Numbered from the stretch's first letter, positions 34,823 through 44,342 are shown. The stretch is 64,000 nucleotides of DNA from an uncultured Bacteroidales bacterium (GCA_947166105.1 CAMVCZ010000004.1:62001-126000), one strand, 5' to 3'. A program made the numbers and translations. The notes: generated from the sequence alone by a model not told the origin.

Positions 34823-35356
34823 CTATTTCCGCATTAATTTCATCTGTTCAAAAGCTTTCCACATGACGATTCCGGCGCAAACCGAAACGTTCAATGAGTG
34901 TTTTGTACCCTCTTGCGGCAGCTCAATGGCTCCGTCGCAATAAGGCAAAGCCTCCTCGCTGACGCCCTCCACCTCGTTGCCGAAGATGTAGGCCGTTTGA
35001 GGTTCAAACTTGAAATCCTGCAACGGAACGCTGCCTTCAACTTGCTCAACGGCGAAAATCCGATAGCCTTCATTAATTAATGCTTGGCAGGCCTCTTCGG
35101 TGGTCTCGAAATAACGCCAACTGACGGTTTCGTCCGCACCGAGGGCGGTCTTGTGGATTTCTCTGTGGGGCGGACAAGCAGTTATCCCACACAAAACCAA
35201 TTCCTTGATGCGGAAAGCGTCGGCGGTGCGGAAAAACGCGCCCACATTGCTCAACGAGCGGATGTTGTCGAGTATTAATATAATAGGTAGTTTCTCGGCC
35301 TTCTGGAAGTCTTCCTTGCTGAGGCGGTTCATTTCATCGGTGTTGAGTTTTCGCAT
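34823..35356 (-). CDS. TrmH/SpoU-family RNA 2'-O-methyltransferase
   Basis: 177 residues with the SPOUT knot motifs: ILDNIRSLSNVGAFFRTADAF (motif 1 region, with the conserved Asn and Arg), AYIFGNEVEGVSEEAL (motif 2) and IELPQEGTKHSLNVSVCAGI (motif 3). This short form lacks an N-terminal substrate-binding domain, so the RNA target (tRNA or rRNA) cannot be told. It is divergent from mutS, with 67 nt between the two starts. Confidence 0.92.
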   Translation of the reverse strand: MRKLNTDEMNRLSKEDFQKAEKLPIILILDNIRSLSNVGAFFRTADAFRIKELVLCGITACPPHREIHKTALGADETVSWRYFETTEEACQALINEGYRIFAVEQVEGSVPLQDFKFEPQTAYIFGNEVEGVSEEALPYCDGAIELPQEGTKHSLNVSVCAGIVMWKAFEQMKLMRK

Positions 35357-35423
35357 ATTTTTCTCTTTTGGGGCGCAAAGTAAGTGAAAAAACGCTAATT
35401 TTGTACCCTTAATTTGAGATTTT

Positions 35424-38027
35424 ATGGCAGGAAAGGCAGTCGAAACCCCATTAATGAAGCAGTATTACTCGTTCAAGGCGAAATATCCCGATGCCATGCT
35501 GCTGTTTCGCGTGGGCGATTTTTACGAGACTTACGGCGAGGACGCGGTGAAGTCGTCGAAGATTTTGGGCATTGTGCTCACTAAACGCTCCAACGGTGCT
35601 TCCGCCGATGTGGAGTTGGCCGGTTTCCCTTACCATTCCTTGGATTCCTACCTGCCGAAGTTGGTTCGCGCCGGACTGAAAGTGGCTGTGTGCGAGCAAC
35701 TTGAAGACCCGAAATTGGCCAAGAAGTTGGTGAAACGCGGTGTGGTGGAATTGGTCACGCCGGGTGTTACCTATAATGACAATGTGTTGGAGCAAAAGGA
35801 GAACAATTTCTTGGCTTCGGTACACCTCGAAAAAGAGGTTTCGGGCGTTTCTTTCCTCGATGTCTCGACGGGCGAGTTTTTCCTCACGCAAGGCTCTAAC
35901 GAATACATTGACAAACTGTTGCAGAGTTTTAACCCGTCGGAGGTTTTGGTACAGCGCAACAAACGCAAGGACTTCATCGACTTGTTCGGGGGCAAGTATT
36001 ACCTCACCGTTTTCGACGACTGGGTCTTCACCGACGACTACGCCAACGAGACCTTGAACAAGCATTTCCAAACGGTTTCGCTGAAAGGTTTCGGCGTTGA
36101 CGACTTCCCAAAAGGCATCATTGCGGCGGGTGCGGCAATTCATTATCTAATTGAAACACAACACGATAAATTAGGTCATATCACTTCCTTGTCGCGCATT
36201 GACCAAGGACAGTATGTGTGGTTGGACAAATTCACGATTCGCAACTTGGAACTGCTGCACACCACCAACGTGAACGCCAAAACGCTGATTGATGTCATCG
36301 ACAAGACCGTTTCGCCGATGGGCGGACGACTGATGCGCCGTTGGTTGAGTCTGCCGCTGAAAAACAAGGAGCAGATTGAGGCACGGTATGAGGTGGTGCG
36401 CTATTTCTTCGAGAACCGCGACCAGATTCAACGTTTTCAGGATGCCGTGCGGCAAGTCGGTGATTTGGAGCGACTTATCTCGAAGGTTTCGCTCTCAAGG
36501 GTGAATCCTCGTGAACTCTTGCAAGTGGGTCGCGCCTTGGACCAAATCGAGGTGCTGAAGAAGTCTTGTGAAGAAAGTCAACACCCTGCTTTACAGCGTT
36601 TTGCAGAGCAGTTCAATCCTTGTGCGAGCATTCGTGAACGCATCAAAAAAGACCTCAATCCCGATGCGCCGGCGGTCATCTCTAAAGGCAACTACATCGC
36701 CGACGGCGTGGATGCCGAATTGGACGACCTGCGCAACCTTTCGCGATCGGGCAAGGAATATCTGATGAACATCCAACGCCGCGAAACGGAACGCACGGGC
36801 ATTTCTTCCTTGAAAGTGGGCTACAACAACGTGTTCGGCTATTATCTCGAAGTCACCAATTCGCATAAGGACAAGGTGCCGCAAGAGTGGATCCGCAAGC
36901 AAACCTTGACCAACGCCGAACGTTACATCACCGAGGAACTGAAGCAATACGAGCAGAAAATCCTCGGCGCAGAGGAGAAAATCAGCATCATCGAGCAAAG
37001 GGTTTACAATGAGTTGGTCACCGCCGTGACAGAGTTTGTGGAACCGATTCAGGTGGATGCGTCGTTGGTTGCCCGCATTGACTGCTTGGTGAGTTTCGCC
37101 GATATTTCGCTGAAAAACAACTATGTGCAGCCCGTCATTGATGATTCGTTTGTCTTGGACATCAAGGAAGGCCGCCATCCCGTCATTGAGCAGATGATGC
37201 CTGTGGGCGAGAGCTACATCGCCAACGACGTTTACCTCGACACCGACAAGCAGCAAATCATCATCATCACCGGCCCGAATATGTCGGGTAAGTCGGCCTT
37301 GCTGCGCCAAACCGCCTTGATTGTGCTGATGGCCCAGATGGGTTGTTTCGTTCCGGCGGCTTCAGCGCGTATCGGTCTGGTGGACAAGATTTTCACCCGT
37401 GTGGGTGCCTCCGACAACATCTCGTCGGGCGAATCAACTTTCATGGTGGAGATGAACGAAACGGCGAGCATTTTGAATAATGTGTCGTCGCGGAGCCTCG
37501 TGCTGCTTGACGAAATCGGGCGCGGCACCAGCACCTACGACGGCATCAGCATCGCTTGGGCCATCACCGAGTTTTTGCACGATCATCCCGTGAGTCGCGC
37601 CAAGGTGATGTTTGCCACGCACTACCACGAGCTGAACGAGATGGAGGACTCGTTTGCCCGCATCAAGAACTACCATGTGTCTGTGAAGGAAGTCGGCAAC
37701 AAGGTGGTGTTTTTGCGCAAGCTGAAGAAAGGCGGTAGTGCCCACAGCTTCGGTATCCACGTGGCTGAGATGGCCGGAATGCCGCGCAAGGTCATCGAAC
37801 GCGCCACGGCTCTGCTCAGTGTTTTGGAGAAGTCGCACACCAGCAAAGATGTTGAGAAGGCCGCCGCGAAGAAAGCCGACGATGGTATGCAGCTGAGTTT
37901 CATCCAATTGGACGACCCGTTGTTGCTCCAAATCAAAGAGGACATTCTCAATACCAATATCGATACTTTGACTCCTGTTGAAGCCTTGATGAAATTGAAT
38001 GAGATCAAGAAGTTGCTGAATCGTTGA
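35424..38027 (+). CDS. mutS: DNA mismatch repair protein MutS
   Basis: 867 residues, full length. The mismatch-reading Phe-x-Glu is in [12 protein letters not shown]. The lever and clamp domains are complete. The ATPase has Walker [14 protein letters not shown], the MutS signature [18 protein letters not shown] and the histidine THYHEL. It recognises mismatches and starts repair with MutL (not in this window). A -7 box TAATTTTG is at 35396-35403. The last 23 nt overlap the convergent CPBP gene. Confidence 0.97.
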   Translation: MAGKAVETPLMKQYYSFKAKYPDAMLLFRVGDFYETYGEDAVKSSKILGIVLTKRSNGASADVELAGFPYHSLDSYLPKLVRAGLKVAVCEQLEDPKLAKKLVKRGVVELVTPGVTYNDNVLEQKENNFLASVHLEKEVSGVSFLDVSTGEFFLTQGSNEYIDKLLQSFNPSEVLVQRNKRKDFIDLFGGKYYLTVFDDWVFTDDYANETLNKHFQTVSLKGFGVDDFPKGIIAAGAAIHYLIETQHDKLGHITSLSRIDQGQYVWLDKFTIRNLELLHTTNVNAKTLIDVIDKTVSPMGGRLMRRWLSLPLKNKEQIEARYEVVRYFFENRDQIQRFQDAVRQVGDLERLISKVSLSRVNPRELLQVGRALDQIEVLKKSCEESQHPALQRFAEQFNPCASIRERIKKDLNPDAPAVISKGNYIADGVDAELDDLRNLSRSGKEYLMNIQRRETERTGISSLKVGYNNVFGYYLEVTNSHKDKVPQEWIRKQTLTNAERYITEELKQYEQKILGAEEKISIIEQRVYNELVTAVTEFVEPIQVDASLVARIDCLVSFADISLKNNYVQPVIDDSFVLDIKEGRHPVIEQMMPVGESYIANDVYLDTDKQQIIIITGPNMSGKSALLRQTALIVLMAQMGCFVPAASARIGLVDKIFTRVGASDNISSGESTFMVEMNETASILNNVSSRSLVLLDEIGRGTSTYDGISIAWAITEFLHDHPVSRAKVMFATHYHELNEMEDSFARIKNYHVSVKEVGNKVVFLRKLKKGGSAHSFGIHVAEMAGMPRKVIERATALLSVLEKSHTSKDVEKAAAKKADDGMQLSFIQLDDPLLLQIKEDILNTNIDTLTPVEALMKLNEIKKLLNR

Positions 38028-38766
38028 TTGACTTTTTCCAAAACCACCAGACCCCGTATGCCAACGAAGAGAGGCAGACCACAAGGATGACCCACCAAAT
38101 GGCAAGGGATTCAATACTCAAATCTATGAAAGCAAAGACGATACAAAGAGAGTTGTTGACGATGTGGATAATGATGCCAGGGATGATGCTACCTGTGCGC
38201 CAATAGAGCCAACCTATGATGATACCCAATCCTAAGGTGCTGATAATCTTCACAAAAGACATGTGAAACAAAGCGAAAACAATAGCAGTAATGAGGATAG
38301 CCAGCCAAGGACGGCACCTCGACTTGAGCAGACCTGCAAGAAAAATACCACGAAATCCAATTTCTTCTACAATGGGGACGATAATGCAGCTATGTAATAT
38401 TCCTGCAATACCTGAAAATAGATTTGGGTCTGATTTGTTCAAAGATTCACTTTCTTCCATAAAAAGATAACTATCAAGCATGGATACAACAAAAAACGTC
38501 ACAAACAAATTAGCTACGGCGACCAAAACGGACATGCCAACCGCAGGCCAGAGCATACGCCGCTCAATGCATCCAAAGGACAAATCAACATAGTGTTTGC
38601 CCAAATACACAATGGAGATTAGCAAATATCCCAACGCCAACGTCCATTTCATGATTTCCTCGCTCTTACAGATATGCCCTAAAAAAACGCCGATAATTCC
38701 AACCGCAAAATACAAAAAGCTCCAAAGCAGAAATAGCTTTATCGTTTTACCTATTCCATCGTCCAT
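38005..38766 (-). CDS. CPBP-family intramembrane metalloprotease (CAAX protease-like)
   Basis: 253 residues with about seven hydrophobic spans. The three motifs of the Abi/CPBP family are present: EEIGFRG (glutamate pair and Arg), FALFHMSF and HIVNNS. Such proteases process prenylated or bacteriocin-related peptides, and some give bacteriocin self-immunity; the substrate here is unknown. The gene ends inside mutS in convergent direction. It does not appear to share a transcript with neighbours. Confidence 0.88.
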   Translation of the reverse strand: MDDGIGKTIKLFLLWSFLYFAVGIIGVFLGHICKSEEIMKWTLALGYLLISIVYLGKHYVDLSFGCIERRMLWPAVGMSVLVAVANLFVTFFVVSMLDSYLFMEESESLNKSDPNLFSGIAGILHSCIIVPIVEEIGFRGIFLAGLLKSRCRPWLAILITAIVFALFHMSFVKIISTLGLGIIIGWLYWRTGSIIPGIIIHIVNNSLCIVFAFIDLSIESLAIWWVILVVCLSSLAYGVWWFWKKSINDSATS

Positions 38767-38845
38767 ATTTCTATTGTTTTAATTTGCAAAATTACAACTT
38801 TTCAATGAAAACCAAGTATTTGGATTTGAAATGAAACTTCGTTTG

Positions 38846-39436
38846 TTAGGCACCCTGATTGTCCTTCTCCAAATCCTCCAAAACCTGCTCCAACTTCAGT
38901 TCGACATCAGGGGTAACATACACTTTGCTGATAACATAGGTTGCCAACAAAACGAGGACAATTAAGAAACACGCCAAGATAGCTCCGAGTGCTCCTTCTA
39001 TTCCTCTTGATGACCAACTGTCGATAGACATGGAGGTTGCAATAAGGATTGAAAACAATGATACGAAAGAGATGGAGAAAATCCACATGAATTTGTTGGC
39101 TTTTTTGTAGGTTTTCAAGGCCTTACGGATTTGTTGCGCATATTCCGTCACCGAAACCGAGGCGGTCTCTTCTTTGCGGACTACTCGAAACACATATATG
39201 TTTAGGATGATGCCTCCCAAGCACCACAATCCGAAATATAGTCCAACATATATTGAAATAAAAGGCAACAACACACTGAATATGACGATTCTGCCAATCA
39301 GTTTCCGCTGCAATTCGGAAATGTGTTTTTTTGTGGCTTCACTGACAAGCCTTTCGTCAACGATGCTTTCGTTTTCCAGCTTTTCGTTTAAGGTGGCCAA
39401 TTGCGCCCGCATTTCTTCCAATTCTTTGTTTTCCAT
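38846..39436 (-). CDS. Membrane protein, probable partner of ECF sigma
   Basis: 196 residues. The N-terminal 50 residues are a charged coiled coil (LEEMRAQLATLNEKLENES). Two membrane hairpins follow: IVIFSVLLPFISIYVGLYFG with the next span, and about residues 118-175 (MWIFSISFVSLFSILIA and IEGALGAILACFLIVLVLLATYVI). It starts 11 nt after the ECF sigma gene stop, so the two are one operon. In such pairs the membrane protein often is the anti-sigma factor; no zinc-binding anti-sigma motif is visible, so this is inference from position. Confidence 0.65.
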   Translation of the reverse strand: MENKELEEMRAQLATLNEKLENESIVDERLVSEATKKHISELQRKLIGRIVIFSVLLPFISIYVGLYFGLWCLGGIILNIYVFRVVRKEETASVSVTEYAQQIRKALKTYKKANKFMWIFSISFVSLFSILIATSMSIDSWSSRGIEGALGAILACFLIVLVLLATYVISKVYVTPDVELKLEQVLEDLEKDNQGA

Positions 39437-39447
39437 TGCTTTGCGTT

Positions 39448-39930
39448 TTATTCGTTTGACATTTTCTTGAGTTGCTCCTTGATTCTGACCAATTTGACGG
39501 AGACGTTCTTCGTGGAGACGCCAATGATTTGCCCGATTTCATCGTAGCTCATGTTTTCGAGCCAAAGCAAGATGATGGCCCTATCGACTACGCCGAGTTT
39601 GTTGATGCGGCGATAGAGTTGCTGGATTTGCCGGGTGTCTTCATCGGTGTCGGTGAAGAGGTTGATGTCCATCGAGAGCGGCACGGTTTCCACGCTGCGT
39701 TTCTTCTTGCGCTCGGCGGTGAGGCAGGTGTTGAGGCTGACACGCCAAATCCAAGTCTTCACGTCGCATTGCCCCTTGAACGAGTCGAAGCCTCGCCAAA
39801 GGTTGATGAGCGTCTCTTGGAACAGGTCGTTCACCTCGTCCTGGTTCTTCGAGAAGAGGTAGCACACGGTGAAGATGGTGTTTTTGTGTGCCTTCACGAT
39901 GTCGGTAAACTCTTTTTCTTTCTCTTTCAT
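39448..39930 (-). CDS. ECF-type sigma factor
   Basis: 160 residues from ATG 39930 (MKEKEKEFTDIVKAHKN). Region 2 contains TVCYLFSKNQDEVNDLFQET and LINLWRGFDSFKG; WIWRVSLNTCL follows. Region 4 has the helix-turn-helix YDEIGQIIGVSTKNVSVKLVRI. It is not closely similar to the sigma factor at 8088. The partner membrane protein lies 11 nt downstream. The target genes are unknown. Confidence 0.93.
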   Translation of the reverse strand: MKEKEKEFTDIVKAHKNTIFTVCYLFSKNQDEVNDLFQETLINLWRGFDSFKGQCDVKTWIWRVSLNTCLTAERKKKRSVETVPLSMDINLFTDTDEDTRQIQQLYRRINKLGVVDRAIILLWLENMSYDEIGQIIGVSTKNVSVKLVRIKEQLKKMSNE

Positions 39931-39932
39931 GA

Positions 39933-39948
39933 CTGTTGAGCTTGTCGA
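39933..39948. repeat. REP-like motif
   Basis: The sequence TTGAGCTTGTCGAAA occurs here in front of the ECF gene and again at about 44273, where it faces the related CTTCGACAGGCTCAGGGACC. These are common short dispersed repeats. Confidence 0.4.
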
Positions 39949-40027
39949 AATAAGGTCTGAATCGTTTGCCAATTAGACGCAAAATCAGCGAAAAAACTAC
40001 AAAGAAAGAAAATTTTTCTCAAAAATG

Positions 40028-40057
40028 TTTGCAGTATTGAAAAAAGTTGTACTTTTG
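40028..40057 (+). promoter_or_regulatory. Promoter of tRNA operon
   Basis: TTTG at 40028-40031, 18-nt spacer, TACTTTTG at 40050-40057, about 63 nt before the first tRNA. Confidence 0.65.
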
Positions 40058-40119
40058 CACCGCAATTCGCAAGCGGAAACCTTGAGCGAAAGTGATAAGG
40101 TTCCCGATTTGCAAGCAAA

Positions 40120-40195
<76 letters not shown>

Positions 40196-40284
40196 AGGCG
40201 GAATTCTTGGAACAGCGAGAGCAGAAGCAAAGTTTACTTTGATTATGCCGAGTCGTGAACAAGAATGCCGACTGCTGAAAGCAG

Positions 40285-40360
<76 letters not shown>

Positions 40361-40397
40361 GAAGGTCCCGATGGAAGTCGGGATTTTTTGTGTAAGT

Positions 40398-40482
40398 GCC
40401 TGAGTGGTGGAATTGGTAGACACGAGGGACTTAAAATCCCTTGGCCTTTAAAGCCGTGCCGGTTCGAGCCCGGCCTCGGGTA
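40398..40482 (+). tRNA. tRNA-Leu (TAA)
   Basis: A class II tRNA of 85 nt. Acceptor GCCTGAG/CTCGGGT, anticodon loop CTTAAAA (anticodon TAA), a long variable arm and T stem GCCGG/CCGGC. CCA is not encoded. It follows the Gly pair by 37 nt. Confidence 0.95.
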
Positions 40483-40489
40483 CGACAAG

Positions 40490-40526
40490 AAAATCCTCTG
40501 TAAATCAAATGTTTACAGAGGATTTT
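40490..40526 (+). terminator. Terminator of tRNA operon
   Basis: AAAATCCTCTGTAAA (40490-40504) with a perfect complement at 40512-40526 and a T-run. It may also serve the minus-strand operon that ends at 40543. Confidence 0.85.
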
Positions 40527-40542
40527 TGTTTGTTTCGCAACC

Positions 40543-40746
40543 CTACTTTTGGATTTCCCTGATTACTTCGTCAACGATATACAAGTCACCGAATGTGTAA
40601 AGCAGCGTTGATGGGTCGTGAAGCCGCTCATTGGTTTTTGAGGTGTAGAAAATGTCCAAGGCCCGCTCGCCGGAAATGTCGAGGCGTTCCGCCAGAAGCG
40701 TAACTATACGGCCAATCTTGTTCCACAATAACAAATCGCTCAACAT
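40543..40746 (-). CDS. Small DUF3791-like protein, third gene of operon
   Basis: 67 residues, helical: LLLWNKIGRIVTLLAERLDI, ALDIFYTSKTNERL and YTFGDLYIVDEVIREI. I recall small proteins of this kind next to DUF3990 genes, with a common pattern LW...ALDxFY...DLYIVDE. It starts 1 nt after the DUF3990 stop. It is probably an antitoxin or accessory protein of the operon, which is inference. Confidence 0.62.
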   Translation of the reverse strand: MLSDLLLWNKIGRIVTLLAERLDISGERALDIFYTSKTNERLHDPSTLLYTFGDLYIVDEVIREIQK

Positions 40747-40747
40747 T

Positions 40748-41245
40748 TCATTTCCCTTCCATTTTGACTGCTTTCTCGAATTTCAAGCAAGTATCGATTA
40801 TCTTTTGGTTCAAGATGCAAAACTGGTTGTTTGGCCTATGTTGTGACAGCAAACCCAAGGCTTTTTCCTCTTCAATCAAGCCTGCTATGAAATTTTCGAC
40901 AGTATCAATTACACTGTCATTGGCCACGCCGCCCTCGATGAGGTCGAAGTCTTTCCAAACCGATTTACCGCTCCGACTATCCACTATGAAATGCAGCCAT
41001 TCGGCATCGTAGTGTTCAAATTTCTTATAGCGGAACTCAGCGATAGCCTTGTCGAAATCAAAAAGATAGTGGTTGATTACGCCCACTGCGTCCATATAAT
41101 ATCGACTCTTTGTCGTTGCCCAAGTCTTGGCCTGCTTCAAGACATCGGTGACATAGAAACCTTTGCCAAAATCGAGGTTGTCGCGGCCAATATGTACCAA
41201 GGGCTGCTCGATGGTTTTAATACCGCCATGGTAAACTCTTTTCAT
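40748..41245 (-). CDS. DUF3990-type protein, candidate toxin
   Basis: 165 residues from ATG 41245 (MKRVYHGGIKTIEQP). The opening VYHGG...DFGKGFYVTD and QAKTWATTKSRYY fit DUF3990, which has ADP-ribosyltransferase-like features (HGG and the Tyr-containing GFYxT motif). HYLFDFDKAIAEFRYKKFEHY and EWLHFIVDSR follow. Start and upstream stop overlap as TAATG, so it is translated together with the DUF3791 gene. Such a small-enzyme gene between two small helical proteins has the look of a toxin-antitoxin unit; activity is not shown. Confidence 0.72.
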   Translation of the reverse strand: MKRVYHGGIKTIEQPLVHIGRDNLDFGKGFYVTDVLKQAKTWATTKSRYYMDAVGVINHYLFDFDKAIAEFRYKKFEHYDAEWLHFIVDSRSGKSVWKDFDLIEGGVANDSVIDTVENFIAGLIEEEKALGLLSQHRPNNQFCILNQKIIDTCLKFEKAVKMEGK

Positions 41246-41496
41246 TAGGCAACCACTCCTTTCTTGGCTTCCCAAATGGCGAGAGCACCCAAAACATCTT
41301 CTGTGACATGCTGTCGGCTTTGAGTGTGGAGGCCTTCGTAGCATTTCATAATGAAACCCTCAATCAGCCCCACCCGCTTCATCCTTTTATACATTTCGGA
41401 AGAGGAAACATTTTCTGCTCTTGCAGCCGATTCTACACACGATGATACAAAAATCATCAGTTGCTCCGTCTTTCTTTTGCTCGCTCTCTTTGGCAT
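41245..41496 (-). CDS. DUF3791-type protein, candidate antitoxin
   Basis: 83 residues from ATG 41496 (MPKRASKRKTEQLM). The ATG at 41514 is only a few nt from the -7 box and cannot be used. Basic N-terminus, then FVSSCVESAARAENVSSSEM, and the diagnostic IMKCYEGLHTQSRQHVTEDV. DUF3791 proteins are small, often next to DUF3990. As the first gene of the operon and with a basic N-terminus it could bind the promoter or the toxin. Confidence 0.72.
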   Translation of the reverse strand: MPKRASKRKTEQLMIFVSSCVESAARAENVSSSEMYKRMKRVGLIEGFIMKCYEGLHTQSRQHVTEDVLGALAIWEAKKGVVA

Positions 41497-41516
41497 ATTA
41501 TTTCTTTTTCTCACCG

Positions 41517-41549
41517 CAAAAATAATAAAAATAGATGAGTAGAATCAAA
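41517..41549 (-). promoter_or_regulatory. Promoter of DUF3791-DUF3990 operon
   Basis: Minus-strand TTTG (41546-41549), 21-nt spacer, TATTTTTG (41517-41524). Full consensus match. Confidence 0.78.
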
Positions 41550-41616
41550 ATCTTTGAAATATCTGTATTTGCGGATAATTGAGGACTTGTAAATGGCTGC
41601 TTTATCTCACTCCGCC

Positions 41617-41850
41617 CTAAACCTCACCAACCTCAACGGCATCCCATCGCAATCCTTCAGCACTTGAACGCCATAATAGTACCCGCCGTGGCATACGAAG
41701 CGTTTTCTCGTTGCTCATCGCGAAATAATACGCCGTGAACACGTCTTGCAGGACATCCTTTGCGCCCTCCCTGTCTTGCAGCATCTTGGCCGCAATCCTG
41801 AACAGTTTCGGGTAGTGGTCGCGATATGTCTTTTCAAATTCGGGGTCCAT
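41617..41850 (-). pseudogene. Truncated ECF sigma factor remnant
   Basis: From ATG 41850 the frame reads MDPEFEKTYRDHYPKLFRIA and KMLQDREGAKDVLQDVFTAYY, a clear sigma region 2 start. After about 45 residues it goes into LRMPRRVLLWRSSAEGL, which has no sigma character, and stops at 41617. No region 4 exists here or downstream. Another minus-strand frame across 41597-41690 reads HGGYYYGVQVLKDCDGMPLR and ends in a stop, as if the end of a different protein were joined on. I take the locus as a deletion or recombination scar. Confidence 0.6.
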
Positions 41851-41955
41851 CTTGGGAACTTTTACAATCACAAGACGAATGAGGAGGCCGTTTTGTGACA
41901 TAAGTGGTACAAAAATAGGGAAAGAAATTATTGGGGCAATAAAATCCACCAAAAA

Positions 41956-42145
41956 CTGTCCAAAACACGACTTTAACTCCTGATTTGGACAGAATAATTA
42001 TATTTATTTCATAATTATGCAGTTATATTTTCTAAATTTATTAAATTTAGCCTATTTTGCCATTATTTTCGAAATGAATAACTGTTATTTGCGATATATT
42101 TCCTATTTTTGCGGACAAATCTGTAGTTTAACTCCAAAATTGTCC
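41956..42145. repeat. Two inverted repeats before third ATPase
   Basis: CTGTCCAAA (41956-41964) with its complement at 41984-41992, and GGACAA (42113-42118) with TTGTCC (42140-42145). Both loops contain TTTAACTCC (41972-41980 and 42127-42135). The second palindrome lies between the -7 box TATTTTTG (42104-42111) and the ATG at 42151. The 300 bp between 41851 and 42150 hold no gene and are very AT-rich. Confidence 0.65.
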
Positions 42146-42150
42146 ATATT

Positions 42151-43290
42151 ATGTATAAAAGGGTGTTAGAGAACCATTTGCATTTTCTGTCAAAGAGTTT
42201 CCCCATCTTGTCGGTGACGGGGCCGAGGCAATCGGGCAAGACCACGCTCTGCCGTATGGCGTTTGACGGATACGATTATGTCAACCTTGAGGATGAAGAA
42301 AGTCGTTCCATCGTGCAGCAAGACATCAAAGGCTACCTTCGCAGCCACCCCAACGGCTTGATTATCGACGAAGCGCATTATCTGCCCGAATTGTTCTCCG
42401 CCTTGCAAGTCGTTTCCGACGAGGACGACAGCAGGAAATTCATCCTTTCGGGTAGCAGCAACTGGCTTATGCTGCAAAATATCAGCCAGTCGCTTGCCGG
42501 GCGTGTGGCTCTGACGCGCCTTTTGCCTTTGTCAATCGAGGAGATTGGCTCAGCTGATGCCATTAGTACCGATGACCTGATTTACAAGGGATTCTATCCC
42601 GCCATTTGGGGCAAAGGTCGGCCTGTAATGGCCGTTTATGACAGCTATTTCAGCACCTATATCCAACGCGACGTGCGCCAAATCATCAACATCAAGGATA
42701 TGGACCTGTTCCGCAAGTTTGTTCGACTTTGCGCCACACGCATCGGCAACGAGTTTGTTGCCAGCAGTTTGGCCAATGAGGTAGGCGTTTCTGCCAAGAC
42801 CATTCAAGGCTGGACGAGTGTGCTTGAGGCTTCCTACATCGTCTTTATGCTTCAACCTTATCACAGCAACCTTAACAAACGCCTTACAAAGACTCCCAAA
42901 CTCTATTTCTATGACACTGGCCTGGCTTGTTATCTTTTGGGCGTCAGAGATGCCCGTGATGTGGCCAATTCGCCCTTGCGAGGCGCTTTGTTCGAGAATA
43001 TGGTGGTGGCCGACCGCCTTAAGGCCTGTTACAATGCCGGCCTCGACAGCAACTTGTATTTCTATCGCGACAAATCGCAACACGAGGTTGACCTGCTGAT
43101 GGACGAAGGTGCTTCGGTCAAGGCTTACGAAATCAAGTCAGCCACGGCTTTCCACCCGGGTTTTTTCAACAATCTTGATTATCTGAGGAAACTTTTGGGT
43201 GGCAACCTCAGCCTCACCCAAGTCGTTTACGACGGGCAACAAGAATGGGACAAGCCCGACAACGGATTCCTGAATTTCAGACATCTGTAA
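42151..43290 (+). CDS. AAA_14/DUF4143 P-loop ATPase
   Basis: 379 residues. Walker A GPRQSGKTTLC (about 25-35), Walker B GLIIDEAHYLPE, sensor-like FILSGSSNWLML, then RLLPLSIEEIG. The winged-helix part (ASSLANEVGVSAKTIQGWTSV) and YFYDTGLACYLLGV are typical of DUF4143 proteins. The C-terminus has KSQHEVDLLMDEGASVKAYEIKS, a D...ExK pattern of the nuclease-like fold. It differs clearly from the one at 28432 (different subfamily). The role is unknown; inverted repeats lie in its promoter region. Confidence 0.88.
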   Translation: MYKRVLENHLHFLSKSFPILSVTGPRQSGKTTLCRMAFDGYDYVNLEDEESRSIVQQDIKGYLRSHPNGLIIDEAHYLPELFSALQVVSDEDDSRKFILSGSSNWLMLQNISQSLAGRVALTRLLPLSIEEIGSADAISTDDLIYKGFYPAIWGKGRPVMAVYDSYFSTYIQRDVRQIINIKDMDLFRKFVRLCATRIGNEFVASSLANEVGVSAKTIQGWTSVLEASYIVFMLQPYHSNLNKRLTKTPKLYFYDTGLACYLLGVRDARDVANSPLRGALFENMVVADRLKACYNAGLDSNLYFYRDKSQHEVDLLMDEGASVKAYEIKSATAFHPGFFNNLDYLRKLLGGNLSLTQVVYDGQQEWDKPDNGFLNFRHL

Positions 43291-43372
43291 TGCAAGCCCC
43301 GCTGACTTTCCGTGGATTTTTCTCTCACATTCCCAAATTATCCCTACTTTTGCCCCATCAAATCATTTGCTT

Positions 43373-44263
43373 ATGAAAACATCCAAAAAACAAGTTCTGA
43401 CCGAGGTGAAGCGTTACGTCGTCATCACTTTTGCATTGTTTACCATGTGTTTGGGCTGGACAGCCTTCCTCATCCCTAACCACCTGATGGGCGGCGGCGT
43501 GAGCGGCATCGCGGCCTTGGTGTATTGGGGCACGGGCATCTCCACGGGTATCACCGTGTTCGTCATCAATGCCATCTTGTTGCTCATCGCGCTGAAAATC
43601 ATCGGCGTGGGCTTTGGCATCAAGACGGGTTATTCCATCATCATGGCCTCGGTGTTCATGTCGCTCTTGCAGCATTTCATCACCGACCCGATGATGGCGG
43701 GCGAGATGCAGCCTTTCGTGAGCGACCATTTCCTGGCGGCCATCCTCGGTGGCGGCTTGGCCGGCCTGAGTATCGGCGTGGCTTTTACCCAGGGGGGGAG
43801 CACGGGCGGCACCGACATCATTGCCATGATCGTGTGCAAGTATCGCAACATCTCGCAAGGGCGTGTCATCCTCATCCTCGACATTGTCATCATCGCATGC
43901 AGCTTCATCGTGGGCAACACGATTGAGGATTTCATCTACAGCTGTGTCGTGCTCGGCGTGTGCAGCTATTGCATCGACCTCGTCTTAACGGGCAACAAAC
44001 AGACCGTGCAAGCCTTCATCTTCACTGCCGAGCCCGACAAGGTGGCCGAGCGCATCTCCACCGAAATGATGCGCGGCGTGACAATGATTAACGGCACGGG
44101 CTGGTACACCAAGCACGAAGGCCCCATCTTGATGGTGGTGGCCCACAAGCGCGAGTCGCAACAGATTCTTCGTATCGTGAAGGACGAAGACCCCAAGGCT
44201 TTCATGACGATGAACACCGTGATGGGGGCTTACGGCAAGGGTTTCGAGGAGATTAAGAGATAG
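43373..44263 (+). CDS. YitT-family membrane protein (DUF161/DUF2179)
   Basis: 296 residues from ATG 43373 (MKTSKKQVLTEVKRYVV). Five or six hydrophobic spans in the first 200 residues, with NHLMGGGVSGIAALVYW and FTQGGSTGGTDIIAMIV as typical internal-repeat motifs. The last 80 residues form the cytoplasmic DUF2179 domain (VQAFIFTAEPDKVAERI, MTMNTVMGAYGKGFEEI). The function is not known; a transport role is assumed for the family. A -7 box TACTTTTG is at 43345-43352. Confidence 0.9.
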   Translation: MKTSKKQVLTEVKRYVVITFALFTMCLGWTAFLIPNHLMGGGVSGIAALVYWGTGISTGITVFVINAILLLIALKIIGVGFGIKTGYSIIMASVFMSLLQHFITDPMMAGEMQPFVSDHFLAAILGGGLAGLSIGVAFTQGGSTGGTDIIAMIVCKYRNISQGRVILILDIVIIACSFIVGNTIEDFIYSCVVLGVCSYCIDLVLTGNKQTVQAFIFTAEPDKVAERISTEMMRGVTMINGTGWYTKHEGPILMVVAHKRESQQILRIVKDEDPKAFMTMNTVMGAYGKGFEEIKR

Positions 44264-44272
44264 TTAGGTCGT

Positions 44273-44330
44273 TGAGCTTGTCGAAACGCCGGTTTATTAC
44301 TGAACGGCCCTTCGACAGGCTCAGGGACCT
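44273..44330. repeat. REP-like inverted pair
   Basis: TTGAGCTTGTCGAAAC and, about 35 nt on, the opposing CTTCGACAGGCTCAGGGACC. A related half occurs at 39933. Confidence 0.5.
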
Positions 44331-44342
44331 TAACTTTCAAAC

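Noticed and set aside
42151-43290. Classic AbiEii or restriction enzyme
   Set aside because: Motifs fit AAA_14/DUF4143 proteins; no methyltransferase or nucleotidyltransferase is nearby.
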